Source: Pseudomonas chlororaphis
Lineage (GTDB): Bacteria > Pseudomonadota > Gammaproteobacteria > Pseudomonadales > Pseudomonadaceae
DNA length: 64,000 nt
NCBI RefSeq assembly: GCF_001921865.1
Contig: NZ_MSCT01000009.1
Location: 1-64,000, forward strand
Direction of reading: 5' to 3'
The notes under the pieces are model-generated. The model worked only from the letters and a program-made list of their open reading frames with translations, was not told where the DNA came from and made no database searches. Shown piece after piece: positions 1 to 8,393 of the stretch (position 1 is the first letter of the stretch; the number at the start of each line of letters is the position of its first letter). The translations under genes were made by a program, and so were the position numbers.

Positions 1-1530
1 GTCCTTTCGGTCAGCGGCATCGGCAAGACCTACGCGCAACCGGTACTGGCCGGCATCGACCTGACGCTGCTGCGCGGGGAAGTGCTGGCGCTGACCGGGG
101 AAAATGGCGCGGGCAAAAGCACCCTGTCGAAAATCATCGGTGGCCTGGTGAGCCCGACCACCGGCGAGATGCGGTTCAACGGGCAAGCTTATCGCCCGGG
201 CAGTCGCGCCCAGGCCGAAGAGCAGGGCGTGCGTATGGTCATGCAGGAACTCAACTTGTTGCCGACCCTGTCGGTGGCCGAGAACCTGTTCCTCGATAAC
301 CTGCCCAGCGTTGGCGGCTGGATCAATCGCAGGCAGCTGCGCAAGGCGGCGATCGAAGCCATGGCCCAGGTCGGCCTGGAGGCGATCGACCCCGACACCC
401 TGGTCGGCGAACTGGGTATTGGCCATCAGCAAATGGTAGAGATTGCGCGCAACCTGATCGGTGACTGCCATGTGCTGATTCTCGACGAGCCCACTGCGAT
501 GCTCACAGCTCGTGAAGTCGAGCTGCTTTTCGAGCAGATCACCCGACTGCAGGCGCGTGGCGTGGCGATCGTCTATATCTCCCACCGCCTGGAAGAGCTG
601 GCCCGGGTCGCCCAGCGCATTGCCGTGCTGCGCGACGGTTGCCTGGTCTGCGTCGAGCCGATGGCCAACTACAACAGCGAGCAACTGGTCAACCTGATGG
701 TGGGACGCGAGCTGGGCGAACATATCGATCTCGGTCCGCGCAAAATCGGCGCGCCGGCACTGACGGTCAAGGGGCTTGGCCGTTCCGACAAGGTTCGCGA
801 CGTGTCTTTCGAGGTGCGCAGCGGCGAGATCTTCGGGATTTCCGGATTGATCGGCGCCGGACGCACTGAGTTGTTGCGACTGATCTTCGGTGCCGACAAG
901 GCCGACAGCGGCACGGTCGCCCTGGGCACTCCCGCACGGGTGGCGAACATCCGCTCGCCGGTCGATGCGGTGGCCCAGGGTATTGCCCTGATCACCGAGG
1001 ACCGCAAGGGCGAGGGCCTGCTGCTGACCCAGTCCATCAGCGCCAATATCGCCTTGGGCAACATGCCGGAAATCTCCAGCGGCGGCCTGGTCAATGGTCG
1101 TGACGAGTCGGCGCTGGCACAGCGTCAGATCGACGCCATGCGCATTCGCAGTTCGGGGCCGGCGCAATTGGTGTCCGAGTTATCCGGCGGCAACCAGCAG
1201 AAGGTGGTCATCGGTCGCTGGCTGGAGCGCGATTGCGCGGTACTGCTGTTCGATGAGCCGACCCGAGGCATCGATGTCGGCGCCAAGTTCGATATCTATG
1301 CCTTGCTCGGCGAACTGACGCGTCAGGGCAAGGCGCTGGTGGTGGTGTCCAGCGACCTGCGGGAGCTGATGCTGATCTGCGATCGTATCGGCGTGTTGTC
1401 TGCCGGGCGTCTGATCGACACGTTCGAGCGTGACAGCTGGACCCAGGATGAACTGCTTGCCGCGGCTTTCGCCGGTTATCAAAAACGTGATGCGTTGCTC
1501 AACGAAGCGGCGCCTAGGGATCTCCCATGA
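1..1530 (+). CDS. rbsA: Ribose ABC transporter ATP-binding protein RbsA (5' end outside window)
   Basis: The reading frame is open from base 1 to the stop at 1530, so the true start lies left of the window; the GTG at 82 is internal. About 509 codons are visible. Two ABC ATPase halves can be seen: the first has Walker A GENGAGKST and Walker B/D-loop ILDEPTAML, the second has LSGGNQQKV and LFDEPTRGID with a degenerate Walker A (GLIGAGRTE). This is the usual layout of sugar ABC ATPases of the RbsA/MglA/AraG type. It energises ribose uptake with the permease RbsC, whose ATG overlaps this stop by 4 bases. The binding protein RbsB is not visible and is expected upstream of the window. Assignment to ribose rests on the following rbsK and rbsD. 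Confidence 0.95.
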   Translation, partial: VLSVSGIGKTYAQPVLAGIDLTLLRGEVLALTGENGAGKSTLSKIIGGLVSPTTGEMRFNGQAYRPGSRAQAEEQGVRMVMQELNLLPTLSVAENLFLDNLPSVGGWINRRQLRKAAIEAMAQVGLEAIDPDTLVGELGIGHQQMVEIARNLIGDCHVLILDEPTAMLTAREVELLFEQITRLQARGVAIVYISHRLEELARVAQRIAVLRDGCLVCVEPMANYNSEQLVNLMVGRELGEHIDLGPRKIGAPALTVKGLGRSDKVRDVSFEVRSGEIFGISGLIGAGRTELLRLIFGADKADSGTVALGTPARVANIRSPVDAVAQGIALITEDRKGEGLLLTQSISANIALGNMPEISSGGLVNGRDESALAQRQIDAMRIRSSGPAQLVSELSGGNQQKVVIGRWLERDCAVLLFDEPTRGIDVGAKFDIYALLGELTRQGKALVVVSSDLRELMLICDRIGVLSAGRLIDTFERDSWTQDELLAAAFAGYQKRDALLNEAAPRDLP

Positions 1531-2504
1531 AAATTGCATCTTCGGCCGGCAAGCGTGGCGGCAACTATTACGGCCTTGGCACTTACCTGGGGCTGGCCGG
1601 CGCCTTGCTGGCAATGATTGCGCTGTTCTCGGCACTGAGCAGCCACTTTCTTTCCTATGACACGTTCAGCACCCTGGCCAACCAGATCCCTGACTTGATG
1701 GTGTTGGCGGTGGGCATGACGTTTGTCTTGATCATCGGCGGCATCGACTTGTCCGTCGGTTCAGTCCTGGCCCTGGCGGCCTCGACCGTGAGCGTGGCGA
1801 TTCTCGGCTGGGGCTGGAGCGTGCTCCCGGCCGCGCTGCTGGGTATGGGGTGTGCGGCCTTGGCGGGAACCATTACCGGTTCGATTACCGTGGCCTGGCG
1901 TATTCCTTCGTTCATCGTCTCCCTCGGGGTGCTGGAAATGGCCCGTGGCGTGGCCTACCAGATGACGGGGTCGCGCACGGCCTACATCGGTGATGCCTTT
2001 GCCTGGTTGTCGAACCCGATCGCCTTCGGCATCTCGCCGTCGTTCATCATCGCCTTGCTGATCATCTTCATCGCCCAGGCCGTGCTGACCCGCACGGTGT
2101 TCGGTCGCTACCTGATCGGTATCGGCACCAACGAGGAAGCGGTGCGCCTGGCAGGTATCAACCCCAAGCCTTACAAGATTCTGGTGTTCAGCCTGATGGG
2201 GCTGTTGGCAGGCGTTGCCGCGCTGTTCCAGATTTCCCGTCTGGAAGCGGCGGACCCGAATGCCGGTTCCGGCCTGGAGCTGCAGGTCATCGCCGCGGTG
2301 GTCATCGGCGGTACCAGCCTGATGGGCGGCCGCGGGTCGGTGATCAGTACCTTTTTCGGGGTGCTGATTATCTCAGTGCTGGCCGCGGGGCTGGCGCAAA
2401 TCGGCGCGTCCGAGCCGACCAAGCGCATCATCACTGGCGCGGTCATCGTGATCGCCGTGGTGCTGGATACCTATCGTAGCCAACGCGCAAGCCGACGGAG
2501 CTGA
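1527..2504 (+). CDS. rbsC: Ribose ABC transporter permease RbsC
   Basis: 325 residues, strongly hydrophobic with about eight or more membrane spans. The family signature VGMTFVLIIGGIDLSVGSV is present near residue 65 and VIGGTSLMGGRGS near residue 255, both typical of the BPD_transp_2 (RbsC/XylH) permeases. The start ATG lies in the ATGA overlap with rbsA, indicating translational coupling. It forms the inner-membrane channel for ribose with RbsA. The length matches E. coli RbsC closely. Confidence 0.95.
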   Translation: MKIASSAGKRGGNYYGLGTYLGLAGALLAMIALFSALSSHFLSYDTFSTLANQIPDLMVLAVGMTFVLIIGGIDLSVGSVLALAASTVSVAILGWGWSVLPAALLGMGCAALAGTITGSITVAWRIPSFIVSLGVLEMARGVAYQMTGSRTAYIGDAFAWLSNPIAFGISPSFIIALLIIFIAQAVLTRTVFGRYLIGIGTNEEAVRLAGINPKPYKILVFSLMGLLAGVAALFQISRLEAADPNAGSGLELQVIAAVVIGGTSLMGGRGSVISTFFGVLIISVLAAGLAQIGASEPTKRIITGAVIVIAVVLDTYRSQRASRRS

Positions 2505-2507
2505 GTC

Positions 2508-3527
2508 ATGGCAACGATCAAAGACGTAGCGGCGCTGGCGGGGATTTCCTACACCACGGTTTCCCACGTACTGAACAAGACGCGCCCGGTCAGCGAGGCG
2601 GTGCGGATCAAGGTCGAGGCGGCGATCCGCCAGCTCGACTATGTGCCCAGCGCCGTGGCGCGTTCGCTGAAGGCCAAGACCACGGCGACCATCGGGCTAC
2701 TGGTGCCCAATAGCCTCAACCCGTATTTCGCCGAGCTGGCTCGAGGGATCGAGGATTATTGCGAGCGTAACGGCTATTGCGTGATTCTCTGCAACTCCGA
2801 CGACAACCCGGAAAAGCAGCGCAGTTACCTGCGCGTGTTGCTGGAGAAGCGCATTGACGGCCTGATCGTGACGTCGGCCGGTGGCGACGGCGGCCTGGCC
2901 CAGGGGCTGGCCGCCGTGCGTACGCCCATGGTCATAGTCGACCGCGGGCTGGAAGGGGTGGATGCCGACCTGGTGCGGATCGATCATGAGTACGGGGCGT
3001 ATCTGGCGACCCGGCATCTGCTCGAACTGGGGCATCGGGATATTGCCTGCATTGGCGGTCCGGACTACACCAGCGTGGCGCAGTTGCGCCTCGCCGGTTT
3101 TTTGCGAGCGCTGCACGAAGCGGGTCTCGAGGTGCCTGAGGAGCGTATCCTGCAGAGCGATTTCACCAGCATCGGCGGTTACCAGACGGCGGCCCAGTTG
3201 TTGGAACACAATCCGCCCAGCGCGATTTTCGCTGGCAACGACATGATGGGCATCGGTGTCCTGCGCGCGGCGGCGGAGCGCAATATCCGGGTGCCGGGCG
3301 AGCTGTCGGTGATCGGTTTCGACGATATCCAGATGAGCCGTTATGTCTATCCGGCGCTGACCACGGTCGGCCAGTCGATCCTGCAACTGGGCGAACAGGC
3401 GGCGGAGCTGCTGCTGCGCCGCATTGCCACCCCCGGGCTTGCGACCGATCAGCGTATCGTCACGCCGAACATTGTCCTGCGCGAATCGACGGCACCTGTG
3501 GCCGGCGCTTTCGCCGAGTACCGTTGA
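2508..3527 (+). CDS. rbsR: LacI-family repressor of the ribose operon, RbsR
   Basis: 339 residues. The N-terminus MATIKDVAALAGISYTTVSH is a classical LacI helix-turn-helix, followed by the hinge (VARSLKAKTTATIGLLVPN) and a periplasmic-binding-protein-like effector domain to residue 330. It starts three bases after the rbsC stop and is co-transcribed with the operon it presumably represses. In this family ribose (or a ribose phosphate) is expected to release the operator; the operator would lie upstream of rbsB, outside the window. Its position between transporter and kinase genes is common in fluorescent Pseudomonas. Confidence 0.93.
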   Translation: MATIKDVAALAGISYTTVSHVLNKTRPVSEAVRIKVEAAIRQLDYVPSAVARSLKAKTTATIGLLVPNSLNPYFAELARGIEDYCERNGYCVILCNSDDNPEKQRSYLRVLLEKRIDGLIVTSAGGDGGLAQGLAAVRTPMVIVDRGLEGVDADLVRIDHEYGAYLATRHLLELGHRDIACIGGPDYTSVAQLRLAGFLRALHEAGLEVPEERILQSDFTSIGGYQTAAQLLEHNPPSAIFAGNDMMGIGVLRAAAERNIRVPGELSVIGFDDIQMSRYVYPALTTVGQSILQLGEQAAELLLRRIATPGLATDQRIVTPNIVLRESTAPVAGAFAEYR

Positions 3528-3550
3528 ATCGAATTGATGAGTATCGATGT

Positions 3551-4468
3551 ATGCCAGCAAAAGTAGTGGTAGTAGGCAGCCTCAACATGGACCTGGTCAC
3601 CCGGGCCGAGCGGTTGCCGCGAGCCGGTGAAACCCTGATCGGCCAATCGTTCACCACGGTCTCTGGTGGCAAGGGGGCGAACCAGGCGGTGGCGGCGGCT
3701 CGCTTGGGCGCGCAGGTGTCGATGATCGGTTGCGTCGGTGACGATGCCTACGGCGAGCAACTGCGTTCGGCGCTGCTTGCCGAGCAGATCGATTGCCAGG
3801 CCGTTAGCGTTGTCCCGGGATCCAGCGGGGTGGCCTTGATCGTGGTCGACGACAGCAGCCAGAACGCCATCGTTATTGTGGCTGGCGGCAATGGTCAGCT
3901 ATCGCCGGAAGTCGTCAACAGCTTCGACCAAGTGCTACAGGCGGCCGATGTGATTATCTGCCAGCTCGAGGTGCCGCTGCCAACCGTGGGGCATGTCCTC
4001 AAGCGCGGACGGGCGCTGGGCAAGACGGTGATCCTCAATCCCGCTCCCGCCAGCGGTCCTCTGCCGGCAGACTGGTATGCGTCCATCGATTATCTGATCC
4101 CCAACGAAAGCGAGGCCGCGGCCCTCAGCGGCTTGCCGGTGGACTCCCTGGCGAGCGCCGAAGCTGCTGCTGGCCGGCTGATCGCTGCCGGAGCCGGCAA
4201 GGTCATCGTCACACTGGGCGCCCAGGGCTCGTTGTTTGCCGATGGTGCGCGCTTCGAGCATTTTCCCGCGCCCAAGGTCAAGGCCGTCGATACCACGGCT
4301 GCTGGCGATACCTTCGTCGGCGGTTTTGCCGCGGCCTTGGCGGGTGGCAAGAACGAGGCCGAGGCGATTCGTTTCGGTCAGGTTGCCGCCGCGCTGTCGG
4401 TGACTCGCCCTGGCGCGCAACCTTCCATTCCTATGTTGTCCGACGTACAGGCGTTCTCTCCAGCATGA
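3551..4468 (+). CDS. rbsK: Ribokinase RbsK
   Basis: 305 residues from the ATG at 3551 ([16 protein letters not shown]). An in-frame TTG at 3524 would add nine residues and overlap rbsR, but the ribokinase N-terminus normally begins as chosen here. PfkB family signatures are present: [16 protein letters not shown] near residue 40 and [17 protein letters not shown] near residue 248, with the catalytic Asp in the second. It phosphorylates ribose to ribose 5-phosphate in the cytoplasm, feeding the pentose phosphate pathway. The rbsD start overlaps its stop (ATGA). Confidence 0.94.
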   Translation: MPAKVVVVGSLNMDLVTRAERLPRAGETLIGQSFTTVSGGKGANQAVAAARLGAQVSMIGCVGDDAYGEQLRSALLAEQIDCQAVSVVPGSSGVALIVVDDSSQNAIVIVAGGNGQLSPEVVNSFDQVLQAADVIICQLEVPLPTVGHVLKRGRALGKTVILNPAPASGPLPADWYASIDYLIPNESEAAALSGLPVDSLASAEAAAGRLIAAGAGKVIVTLGAQGSLFADGARFEHFPAPKVKAVDTTAAGDTFVGGFAAALAGGKNEAEAIRFGQVAAALSVTRPGAQPSIPMLSDVQAFSPA

Positions 4469-4869
4469 AAAAGACACCTCTGCTCAATGTCTCCCTGTCG
4501 CGACTGATTGCTTCGTTGGGGCACGGCGATATCGTGGTTATCGGCGATGCCGGGCTGCCCGTGCCGCCCGGCGTCGAGCTGATCGACCTGGCCCTGACCC
4601 AGGGCATTCCGGATTTTCTCAGCACTCTGCAGGTGGTTCTCTGTGAGATGCAGGTGGAGGGCCATGTGTTGGCCCAGGAGATCCTGGACCGGCCATCCCC
4701 GGTGTTACAGGCGCTTGACGCCTTGAGCGCCGAAGGTGCGTTGGGCGAGCGCGAGTTATTGAGCCACGACGGGTTCAAGGTGCTCAGCCGGCAGGCCCGG
4801 GCAGTTGTCCGCACCGGGGAGTGTCAACCTTATTGCAATATCGCTTTGATCGCCGGGGTGACGTTCTGA
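4465..4869 (+). CDS. rbsD: D-ribose pyranase RbsD
   Basis: 134 residues, matching RbsD/FucU length. Visible family features are the N-terminal [24 protein letters not shown] with the conserved His, and the C-terminal [18 protein letters not shown] in which the Tyr and Asn of the active site are expected. It catalyses interconversion of the pyran and furan forms of ribose, supplying ribofuranose to RbsK. Translation is coupled to rbsK by a 4-base overlap. Confidence 0.94.
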   Translation: MKKTPLLNVSLSRLIASLGHGDIVVIGDAGLPVPPGVELIDLALTQGIPDFLSTLQVVLCEMQVEGHVLAQEILDRPSPVLQALDALSAEGALGERELLSHDGFKVLSRQARAVVRTGECQPYCNIALIAGVTF

Positions 4870-4909
4870 CCCTTCATTCTCTCTGCTTGACCCTGCAAAG
4901 GAGTGCGCC

Positions 4910-5938
4910 ATGCGCCGCTATGCTCAGCTACTGCAACACCTGATCCGGAGTGTCCTGCTCGTGTCCCTGTTCACTGCTACAAGCGCCCAAGCGGCAGAAA
5001 AGATCGATCTGATCATCGACACCGATCCGGGGGCCGATGACGTGGTCGCTCTGCTATTCGCCCTGGCGTCGCCGGAAGAACTGCACATCCGTGCGCTGAC
5101 CACGGTGGCGGGCAACGTGCGCCTGGACAAGACTTCGCGCAATGCGCGCCTGGCCCGCGAGTGGGCAGGGCGTGAGGAGGTGCCGGTGTACGCCGGCGCG
5201 CCGAAGCCGCTGCTGCGTACGCCGATCTATGCCGAGAATATTCATGGCAAGGAGGGCATTTCCGGGGTGACTGTGCACGAGCCGAAAAAAGGCCTGGCCG
5301 AGGGGAGTGCGATCAACTACTTGATCGACACCCTGCGTGCCGCGAAACCGCACAGCATCACCATTGCCATGTTGGGTCCGCAGACCAACCTGGCGCTGGC
5401 GCTGATCCAGGCGCCGGATATCACCCAGGGCATCAAGGAAGTGGTGGTCATGGGCGGTGCGCATTTCAATGGCGGCAATATCACTCCGGTGGCGGAGTTC
5501 AATCTGTTCGCCGACCCGCAGGCCGCCGAAGTGGTACTCAAAAGTGGGGTGAAGCTGACTTACCTGCCGCTGGATGTCACCCACAAGGTGCTGACCAGTG
5601 AAGCGCGTCTTAAGAAAATTGCGGCCTTGAACAACAATGCCAGCAAGGTGGTAGGGGATATTCTCAACGAGTACGTCAAGGGCGACATGGAGCACTACGG
5701 CATCCCTGGTGGCCCGGTGCATGACGCCACTGTCATCGCCTATCTGCTCAAGCCGGAGCTGTTCAGCGGGCGTCAGGCCAATATGGTTGTCGACAGCCGC
5801 GAGGGACCGACCTTCGGCCAGACCATCGTCGATTGGTATGACGGCCTGAAACACGAGAAGAACGTGTTCTGGGTGGAAAGCGGCGACGCCCAGGGTTTCT
5901 TCGATCTGCTGACCGAGCGCCTTGCTCGTCTGAAATAA
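4910..5938 (+). CDS. Exported inosine-uridine-type nucleoside hydrolase
   Basis: 342 residues. The N-terminus (MRRYAQLLQHLIRSVLLVSLFTATSAQA) looks like a Sec signal peptide with an AXA-type cleavage site near residue 28. The mature part begins with the IunH fingerprint IDLIIDTDPGADDVVALLFA, whose Asp cluster binds Ca2+, and also has the conserved VVMGGAHFNGGNITPVAEFN region and PGGPVHDATVIAYLL near the C-terminus. The enzyme splits ribonucleosides into base plus ribose. Lying 40 bases after rbsD and predicted to act in the periplasm, it would supply free ribose to the Rbs transporter. A strong Shine-Dalgarno AAGGAG precedes the ATG. Confidence 0.9.
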   Translation: MRRYAQLLQHLIRSVLLVSLFTATSAQAAEKIDLIIDTDPGADDVVALLFALASPEELHIRALTTVAGNVRLDKTSRNARLAREWAGREEVPVYAGAPKPLLRTPIYAENIHGKEGISGVTVHEPKKGLAEGSAINYLIDTLRAAKPHSITIAMLGPQTNLALALIQAPDITQGIKEVVVMGGAHFNGGNITPVAEFNLFADPQAAEVVLKSGVKLTYLPLDVTHKVLTSEARLKKIAALNNNASKVVGDILNEYVKGDMEHYGIPGGPVHDATVIAYLLKPELFSGRQANMVVDSREGPTFGQTIVDWYDGLKHEKNVFWVESGDAQGFFDLLTERLARLK

Positions 5939-5948
5939 GCGATGTGAT

Positions 5949-5970
5949 CCGGCAGGTGCCAGCCTGCCGG
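5949..5970. terminator. Hairpin between convergent genes
   Basis: CCGGCAGG (5949-5956) pairs perfectly with CCTGCCGG (5963-5970) around a 6-base loop. It lies just after the nucleoside hydrolase stop and just before the stop of the convergent gene, as expected of a shared terminator, but there is no clear T tract. Confidence 0.45.
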
Positions 5971-5973
5971 GTG

Positions 5974-6192
5974 TTATGCCTTCTCTGTCTGTGGCGTGTC
6001 CGAGTGCTCGCCGGGATCGGGGTACTTCTCGAAAATCTGCTCGATGAAGGTCTGGGCCGCGTCGGTGCCCAGCTCCTTGATCAGCAGATCAATACCGATG
6101 ATCGCCAGCTCTTCCGTACTGCCGGGGCTATAGGAACAATGGCCTTCGGGCCATTTGGCTTTGATGTCGGCGTCGATAGTCACGGTGGCCAT
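5974..6192 (-). CDS. Small conserved hypothetical protein
   Basis: 72 residues from the ATG at 6192 (MATVTIDADIKAKWPEGH); a longer form from a GTG at 6234 would add 14 residues of low-complexity appearance and is less likely. The protein is acidic and soluble, with no signal peptide or membrane span. I recognise no family. It is convergent with the nucleoside hydrolase and is a stand-alone gene. The clean codon use and a sensible start support a real gene. Confidence 0.6.
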   Translation of the reverse strand: MATVTIDADIKAKWPEGHCSYSPGSTEELAIIGIDLLIKELGTDAAQTFIEQIFEKYPDPGEHSDTPQTEKA

Positions 6193-6355
6193 GGGAGTCT
6201 CGCGAGGTCGGAAATGAAAGGGCCGGACGGGCACTTGTCGAAGGCTTCCGGTCTTTTAGAGTTAAACATCTTGAGGGGCTTTTCGCACTCCGACTTAGGC
6301 ATGAGGGGAGGGCTATGCGACACTTGGTCATTGTCTTTTAAAAAAGGGGGCCAGT

Positions 6356-6661
6356 GTGCAGATCGATTTGAACAAGCCTGACGCCTTGACCTTCGAGGCG
6401 GTGCGCCAATTGCTGGCATCGGCCAGCGACGATGTGCACACCCAGTTGCGGGTGACCAAGACGGGCATCGCCTATATTTCGTCGGGTGTGGTCGGTGGCG
6501 CGCAAATCGACGGTTTGTTGTTCCGGTTGGAAACCTGGGCGGCTGGCTCCGGTTATGTCGGGCGGGTGGCGGCTAGCGATGAGGTCTGGGTGATGCAGAT
6601 TTTCAATGCGCTGAAACAGAACTGGCCGAAGCCGTCGTTCGATTACATCGATATCTACTGA
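6356..6661 (+). CDS. Small conserved hypothetical protein, GTG start
   Basis: 101 residues starting at a GTG (6356) placed behind an AAAAAAGGGGG ribosome site; no better ATG exists. The protein looks soluble and globular, ending in WPKPSFDYIDIY. No known motif was recognised. It stands alone between the small minus-strand gene and the I78-type lipoprotein gene. The start is decided by the Shine-Dalgarno sequence. Confidence 0.65.
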   Translation: MQIDLNKPDALTFEAVRQLLASASDDVHTQLRVTKTGIAYISSGVVGGAQIDGLLFRLETWAAGSGYVGRVAASDEVWVMQIFNALKQNWPKPSFDYIDIY

Positions 6662-6820
6662 GGGTATTCATATCCGGTCACGATTACCGCGTGAAAACCT
6701 ACCCGCGTCTGTGCAGACTTGTCGGTTGTCTGGCCAGGCGATCATGGTCCGTCCGTTTGTGAAACCAATGGCCGGAACGGTTGTCGCATTCACTCTGCTT
6801 AATTTTGAAAAGGAGGCTTC

Positions 6821-7132
6821 ATGCCTTGGAAGCTCGCGTCATTCGGTACCCTGTTGGCTGCAGTCGTTTTGACAGGGTGCAGCACTTCTTCATCGGACAA
6901 GAATCCGGTAGTGACCGAGAGCGGCCATAGCCGCTGCGAGGCTAAGGCGGCCGAATTCGCTATCGGCAAAAAGGCCTCGCCCGAATTGCTGGAGCAGGCG
7001 CGTACTCGCGCTGGCGCGCAGAATGCCCGTATCCTCAAGCCCAATGACATGATCACCTTGGAATATCGCTCCGATCGGCTGAACCTCAACACCGATGCGA
7101 GTCTGGTAGTTATGCGGGTCAACTGCGGCTGA
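6821..7132 (+). CDS. Lipoprotein of the peptidase inhibitor I78 family
   Basis: 103 residues. The N-terminus carries a lipoprotein signal with lipobox LTGC (Cys near residue 20). The C-terminal half (ARTRAGAQNARILKPNDMIT, then LEYRSDRLNL and the final NCG) matches the layout of the inhibitor I78 family, small serine-peptidase inhibitors with a conserved Cys pair that here would join the Cys in SRCEAK to the last NCG. It is probably anchored in the envelope, where it could protect against proteases. An AAAGGAGG site precedes the ATG. It is followed by a bidirectional terminator. Confidence 0.8.
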   Translation: MPWKLASFGTLLAAVVLTGCSTSSSDKNPVVTESGHSRCEAKAAEFAIGKKASPELLEQARTRAGAQNARILKPNDMITLEYRSDRLNLNTDASLVVMRVNCG

Positions 7133-7160
7133 TCTTGTCAGTGCTTTTGTGGCCTGCATA

Positions 7161-7190
7161 AAAAACCCCGTCACATGGACGGGGTTTTTT
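7161..7190. terminator. Bidirectional intrinsic terminator
   Basis: AAAAACCCCGTC (7161-7172) pairs with GACGGGGTTTTT (7178-7189) around ACATG: a GC-rich stem with A and T tracts on its two sides. It can end both the I78 lipoprotein transcript and the convergent cold-shock transcript. Confidence 0.9.
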
Positions 7191-7204
7191 AGCTCGCTGA
7201 GAAA

Positions 7205-7417
7205 TTACTCAGGACGAACTTGTGCAGCTTGCATACCCTTTTGGCCTTTCTCAGCCACGAAGGAAACGGTCTGGCCTTCTTTCAGGCTTTTGAAACCGTC
7301 GCTTTCAATAGCTTTGAAGTGTACGAACAGGTCGTCACCGCCACCTTGAGGAGTGATGAAGCCGAAGCCTTTTTCATCGTTGAACCATTTTACGGTGCCG
7401 GTTTGGCGATTAGACAT
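7205..7417 (-). CDS. Cold-shock domain protein (CspA/CapB family)
   Basis: 70 residues from the ATG at 7417 ([20 protein letters not shown]). RNP1 (KGFGFITP) and RNP2 (DLFVHF) are intact, so it should bind single-stranded RNA/DNA as an antiterminator or chaperone. The length and the sequence [20 protein letters not shown] are close to the Pseudomonas CapB/CspA proteins; which paralogue it is cannot be decided here. A TTGGAGA ribosome site lies upstream. A longer frame to 7480 is rejected because the family always starts here. Confidence 0.93.
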   Translation of the reverse strand: MSNRQTGTVKWFNDEKGFGFITPQGGGDDLFVHFKAIESDGFKSLKEGQTVSFVAEKGQKGMQAAQVRPE

Positions 7418-7710
7418 GGTGTATCTCCAAGAAACATATATTTTCAGTAGTACTGTGCTGCTCAGGCCAACTGGGCACACCGGGCTATCATAGTCGAAAT
7501 GTTCGACTTGGGAGCCCCCCGGACGTGTCGAATCCCAGGCGGTTGAGTCCGTTTTGTTGCTCTGATCGGCTGAAGGCCCCGGTTTAAGGGGCTTCGGCTG
7601 AAAATAATCAGTGATAAAAAAAGCCGTAAAAGCTGCATAAATTGTGAAAAACGGCCTGTTTTTCAGCTGTGTCGAGCCTGAATACGAGGCCTTCTGCGCG
7701 CTTCAAAGTC
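7418..7710. other. Gene-free stretch: leader of the cold-shock gene and 3' end of the next gene
   Basis: The left part is the promoter and leader of the cold-shock gene. The right part, about 7620-7660, contains GCCGT and ACGGC arms beside A/T tracts (AAAAAAAGCCGT ... ACGGC) that could terminate the minus-strand gene ending at 7711. I see no open frame of quality here. Confidence 0.4.
7492..7508. promoter_or_regulatory. Dyad in the 5' region of the cold-shock gene
   Basis: AGTCGAA (7492-7498) and TTCGACT (7502-7508) form a perfect inverted repeat with a 3-base centre, 75 bases upstream of the cold-shock ATG. It may be an operator or a small hairpin in the 5' leader; nothing decides between these. 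Confidence 0.35.
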
Positions 7711-8010
7711 TTATTTCACCACTCGGCAAGCAGCAATAGCATCCAGCGCCTTGGTTCTCAGCGCCGGGTCCGGTTGAGTCTGCTTGCTCATGAGCTGTTT
7801 GATTTCGTCGGTAGTGAATTTCTCGTTGAGTTTGTCCGCACCGCAGGCGCAGTGTTTTTCCGCGCTCTTTGCATCAACGCTCTGGCTGGCGGCGGCTGTG
7901 CAATCCTTCATGTACTCGGCGCGTACCCCGGCTGGCCAGGCGGCTTGCGCGCTCAATGGCAGCAGCAGAGCGAAAGGGGCGGCGATAGCGAACAGTTGGG
8001 TGAGGCGCAT
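7711..8010 (-). CDS. Small periplasmic Cys-rich hypothetical protein
   Basis: 99 residues from the ATG at 8010 (MRLTQLFAIAAPFALLLPLS), preceded by TTGGAGAG. The first 22 residues look like a signal peptide ending SAQA. The mature protein has four cysteines (DCTAAAS, EKHCACGAD, IAACR), suggesting two disulfides and a periplasmic home. Function unknown. It is divergent from thrS. The upstream in-frame extension to 8106 is unlikely because the signal peptide would become internal. Confidence 0.75.
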   Translation of the reverse strand: MRLTQLFAIAAPFALLLPLSAQAAWPAGVRAEYMKDCTAAASQSVDAKSAEKHCACGADKLNEKFTTDEIKQLMSKQTQPDPALRTKALDAIAACRVVK

Positions 8011-8393
8011 GAGTCGAACTCTCCAAGGGATGGGGCAGAATGGCGATTCTCGGTGTATTTGAGACCTTGCGTACACACCAAGTTCACTTTCTTGTATAGA
8101 AAGCACTGATACGCTGGTTCAGGCGGGAAGTACGGAGCGATGACCGTTCATCTGTGCTAGCATCCCCGGCTTGGGTATTTTCAGGCCCTGGGTGATTTTA
8201 ATCCCCGCGCGGTTTATGCCTCTATTTTTCTGATTTGAACTCCAGTCACTCTGGTTCGTTTTACCGGTTGGCCGCAAGGCTCCTGCCACTGTGAGGCAGG
8301 CGTTCGTCCCGAACGGCCTGGATCGAACTGCGTACTGGCTCATCCCAACCCATGTGACCTTTGGTAGGGGTCACCACTAGGAGAGGAGGCGCC
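8011..8393. other. Divergent promoter region and thrS leader
   Basis: This 383-base stretch has no gene. Close to thrS two hairpins follow one another: CCTGCC/GGCAGG (8282-8287 with 8295-8300) and CGTTCG/CGAACG (8301-8306 with 8310-8315). E. coli thrS represses its own translation through leader hairpins that imitate its tRNA; whether these do the same is only a suggestion. Confidence 0.35.
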
